Source of the DNA: JBBQXY01 sp051004815
GTDB taxonomy: Bacteria; Chloroflexota; Ktedonobacteria; Ktedonobacterales; Ktedonobacteraceae
Length of the DNA: 64,000 nt
NCBI GenBank assembly: GCA_051004815.1
Contig: JBPCJY010000132.1
Location: forward strand, 1 to 64,000
Reading direction: 5' to 3'
Below the pieces are notes generated by a model. It worked only from the letters and a program-made list of their open reading frames with translations. It made no database searches and was not told where the DNA came from. This document shows, piece after piece, positions 61,928 through 64,000 of the stretch. Numbering within the stretch: position 1 is the stretch's first letter; every line of letters begins with the position of its first letter. The position numbers were made by a program, and so were the translations under genes.

Positions 61928-64000
61928 CTAATCAGCCGCCAACCCTTTTTCTTTAAGGACATTCCACACCTTCATGGGAGTGAGCGGAATGTCGATGTGT
62001 CGCACACCAACATGAGCCAGCGCGTCAACAACAGCATTAACAATCGCTTGTGGCGCACCAACTGTGGGTGACTCACCTACGCCTTTTGCCCCAATGGGAT
62101 GATGTGGAGAAGGTGTTACCGTCTTGTCAGTCTCCCAGTGTGGCGTCTCCATCGAGGTGGGGATCAGATAGTCCTGGAAGTTACTGCCCGTAATGTTCCC
62201 ATTATCGTCAAACGTTATCTCCTCGTACATCGCTGGTGCCAGTCCTTGCGTCAGACCACCGTGAATCTGCCCCTCAACTACCATCGGATTGATGATTACG
62301 CCGCAGTCATCCACCGCCATAAAGCGGCGAATATTCACCTGCCCAGTGCCACGGTCGATATCCACCACACAGATGTAGCTGCCGAAAGGATAGGTCAGGT
62401 TGGGCGGATCATAGTAATTCACCGCCTCCAGGCCCGGCTCCAGATACGGCGGGCAGTTGGTATAGGCCGCGAAAGCCAGTTCCTGGATCGTTTTCCCTTT
62501 ACCAGGAGCTCCCTTGACGAAGAAACGTCCTGGCTCCCACTCAAGGTCCTCTTCACCCACCTCAAGCAGATAGGCCGCGATCTTCTTAGCTTTATCACGC
62601 ACCTTGCGTGCCGCCAACGAAGTCGCCGCCCCCGCTACAGGCGTACTACGACTGGCATACGTTCCCAATCCATAAGGAGCGGTATCCGTGTCGCCATGCT
62701 CGACATCGATATCATCTGGCGACATACCCAGCTCGGCAGCTATTATCTGCGCAAAGGTTGTTTCGTGTCCCTGCCCTTGCGTCTGCACGCCGATGCGGGC
62801 AAGAATCTTGCCAGTAGGATGGACACGTATCTCACAACTATCGAACATTTGGATGCCCGCGATGTCAAAATGCTTGCCAGGGCCAGCACCAACGATTTCG
62901 GTAAAAGAGGAGATGCCAATGCCCATCAACTCACCACGCGCTCGCTTCTCTAACTGCTCGCGGCGTAGCCCTTCGTAGTCGATATTTTTCATTGCCAACC
63001 GCAGTGCCGCCTCATAGTTGCCGCTATCATAGGTCCAGTCGAGAGCAGAACGATAGGGGAACGCTTCAGGCTGAATAAAGTTTTGCAGCCGCAAATCTGC
63101 CGGGTCTTTCCCCATCTCATGTGCCAGCGTATCCATCATACGCTCGATCAGATAAGATGCCTCCGTCACACGGAATGAGCAACGATAGGCAATCCCACCG
63201 GGAGCCTTATTCGTATGGACGGCATCTACATCGACAAACGCGTGCTTAAAATCATACGAGCCTGTGCAAATGTGGAAAAGACCAGCGGGAAATTTGGTCG
63301 GCTGTGCTGCCGCATCAAATGCGCCATGATCGGCTAACGTATGGACACGTAAAGCCTGCACTGTACCATCCTTATCGGCGGCAAGCTCTGCCTTGATGTG
63401 GTAGTCGCGACCAAAGCCCGTACTGCTCAAGTTCTCCGTGCGGTCTTCAATCCACTTGACAGGTTTTCCCGTTGTCAGCGACGCAACGACCGCGCACACG
63501 TAGCCTGGATAGATCGGTACCTTGTTGCCAAAGCCACCACCAACATCCGGTGAGATAATGCGAATACGATGCTCCGGCAAACCGGCCACAATCGCGAAGA
63601 GGGTACGGTGTGCATGCGGTGCTTGCGATGTCATCCAGACGGTGAGTTTGCCCGTGGTTTTATTGAAGTCCGCTACACAGCCACACGTCTCAATAGGCGC
63701 GGGATGAATACGCGGGATGAACATATCCTGCTCGACGACGATGCCATTCGCTGCGGCCTCGACAAAGGCCGCCTCTGTTCCTGCGCGATCGCCTGTTTCC
63801 CAGTGATAAATCTGGTTTGTGGGCTGTCTGTCCTTCTTATCGGGGCGCAACAATGGCGCATCGGGTAGCAATGCCTTCTTGGGGTCAACGAGTACGGGGA
63901 GTGGCTCGTAGTCAACCTCGACGGCAGCAGCCCCATCGGCGGCAGCATAACGGCTGGTGGCAACGACGAAGGCAACTTCCTGCATCTGGAAATGAACTTT
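61928..64000 (-). CDS. coxL: form I aerobic CO dehydrogenase large subunit (partial, 5' end beyond window)
   Basis: The frame is open to the window edge, giving about 690 C-terminal residues of an approximately 800-residue protein. It is the molybdenum-copper subunit that oxidises CO to CO2. The diagnostic active-site loop AYRCSFR, whose Cys ligates copper, is present in GGIAYRCSFRVTEASY. Other family parts are ISPDVGGGFGNKVPIYPG, QTQGQGHETTFAQI and HPIGAKGVGESPTVG. A maturation factor gene follows. Medium and small subunits would lie beyond the window or elsewhere. Confidence 0.93.
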   Translation of the reverse strand, partial: KVHFQMQEVAFVVATSRYAAADGAAAVEVDYEPLPVLVDPKKALLPDAPLLRPDKKDRQPTNQIYHWETGDRAGTEAAFVEAAANGIVVEQDMFIPRIHPAPIETCGCVADFNKTTGKLTVWMTSQAPHAHRTLFAIVAGLPEHRIRIISPDVGGGFGNKVPIYPGYVCAVVASLTTGKPVKWIEDRTENLSSTGFGRDYHIKAELAADKDGTVQALRVHTLADHGAFDAAAQPTKFPAGLFHICTGSYDFKHAFVDVDAVHTNKAPGGIAYRCSFRVTEASYLIERMMDTLAHEMGKDPADLRLQNFIQPEAFPYRSALDWTYDSGNYEAALRLAMKNIDYEGLRREQLEKRARGELMGIGISSFTEIVGAGPGKHFDIAGIQMFDSCEIRVHPTGKILARIGVQTQGQGHETTFAQIIAAELGMSPDDIDVEHGDTDTAPYGLGTYASRSTPVAGAATSLAARKVRDKAKKIAAYLLEVGEEDLEWEPGRFFVKGAPGKGKTIQELAFAAYTNCPPYLEPGLEAVNYYDPPNLTYPFGSYICVVDIDRGTGQVNIRRFMAVDDCGVIINPMVVEGQIHGGLTQGLAPAMYEEITFDDNGNITGSNFQDYLIPTSMETPHWETDKTVTPSPHHPIGAKGVGESPTVGAPQAIVNAVVDALAHVGVRHIDIPLTPMKVWNVLKEKGLAAD

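Noticed and set aside
1..64000. CRISPR arrays, rRNA or tRNA genes
   Set aside because: No regular spacer-repeat array, no rRNA core sequences and no cloverleaf with a conserved T-loop were seen; the repeats present are palindromes scattered in intergenic DNA.

Overview
The window looks like chromosomal DNA from a soil or compost Chloroflexota bacterium, most plausibly a member of the Ktedonobacteria. That is an inference from gene content: a form I (AYRCSFR-type) aerobic CO dehydrogenase large subunit, multi-domain Ser/Thr kinases, a trypsin/STAND/WD40 conflict gene, a large ATPase-LuxR regulator, many mid-GC housekeeping genes, and dense palindromic intergenic repeats. No rRNA, tRNA or CRISPR array was seen.

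Layout. 1-6193: a C-rich tract at the edge, a small membrane protein, a diacylglycerol-kinase-like lipid kinase, an RNase H, a DUF169 protein, an EthD protein and a CocE/NonD hydrolase. 6248-8725 (minus): a triple-kinase gene cut by an in-frame TAA. 8833-9347: a repeat block bounded by inverted repeats. 9459-12925: deoC plus a double-domain ALDH16-like dehydrogenase. 12959-15763 (minus): MOSC protein, Cache-type sensor, DUF4388-like protein. 16223-19143: RecD2 helicase and a membrane protein. 19144-21063: a repeat cluster and a secreted seven-repeat propeller lectin with an in-frame TGA. 21242-24322: a single-chain restriction-modification enzyme of mosaic composition. 24505-30442: a second sensor/DUF4388-like pair, a secreted phosphatase-family protein and an orphan form II CoxL-like protein.

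30904-36569 is an AT-rich three-gene operon: Trypco1-domain protein, trypsin-like protease/STAND NTPase/WD40 protein, and a membrane NACHT NTPase. It has the logic of a nucleotide-regulated conflict (defence or self-killing) system. 36832-39512 holds a rhodanese, a SufU/NifU scaffold, a uracil-DNA glycosylase and a flavin reductase. 40118-44216 is a cobalamin riboswitch followed by btuF-btuC-btuD. 44555-49599 holds DUF6220, MoaD-like, MFS, SAHH-like and acyl-CoA dehydrogenase genes.

49752-56190 is the most unusual locus. comM (yifB) is followed by a VapBC-type toxin-antitoxin pair, then a second copy of the last 48 codons of comM, then an SbcD/SbcC (Mre11/Rad50)-like pair, then a third remnant of the comM tail. 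Each cargo ends 0-3 bases before the next tail copy. This looks like serial accretion of small integrase-less islands at the comM 3' end. 56206-60095 holds a LuxR-type ATPase regulator and a membrane protein. 60212-60735 is a nested palindromic element carrying a decayed GIY-YIG endonuclease gene. Two smaller relatives without the nuclease lie at 19182-19360 and 39668-39858, each flanked by 11-12 bp direct repeats. The window ends in coxL (running off the edge) and a CoxI/XdhC-YHS maturation factor.

How the genes fit together: several genes depend on or serve the molybdenum cofactor (both CoxL-like proteins, XdhC/CoxI, MOSC, possibly the MoaD-like protein). DeoC and the ALDH form a deoxyribose/acetaldehyde route. 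BtuFCD imports cobalamin under riboswitch control. The accessory layer (conflict operon, RM enzyme, VapBC, SbcCD-like, palindromic repeats) is inserted among ordinary housekeeping genes.
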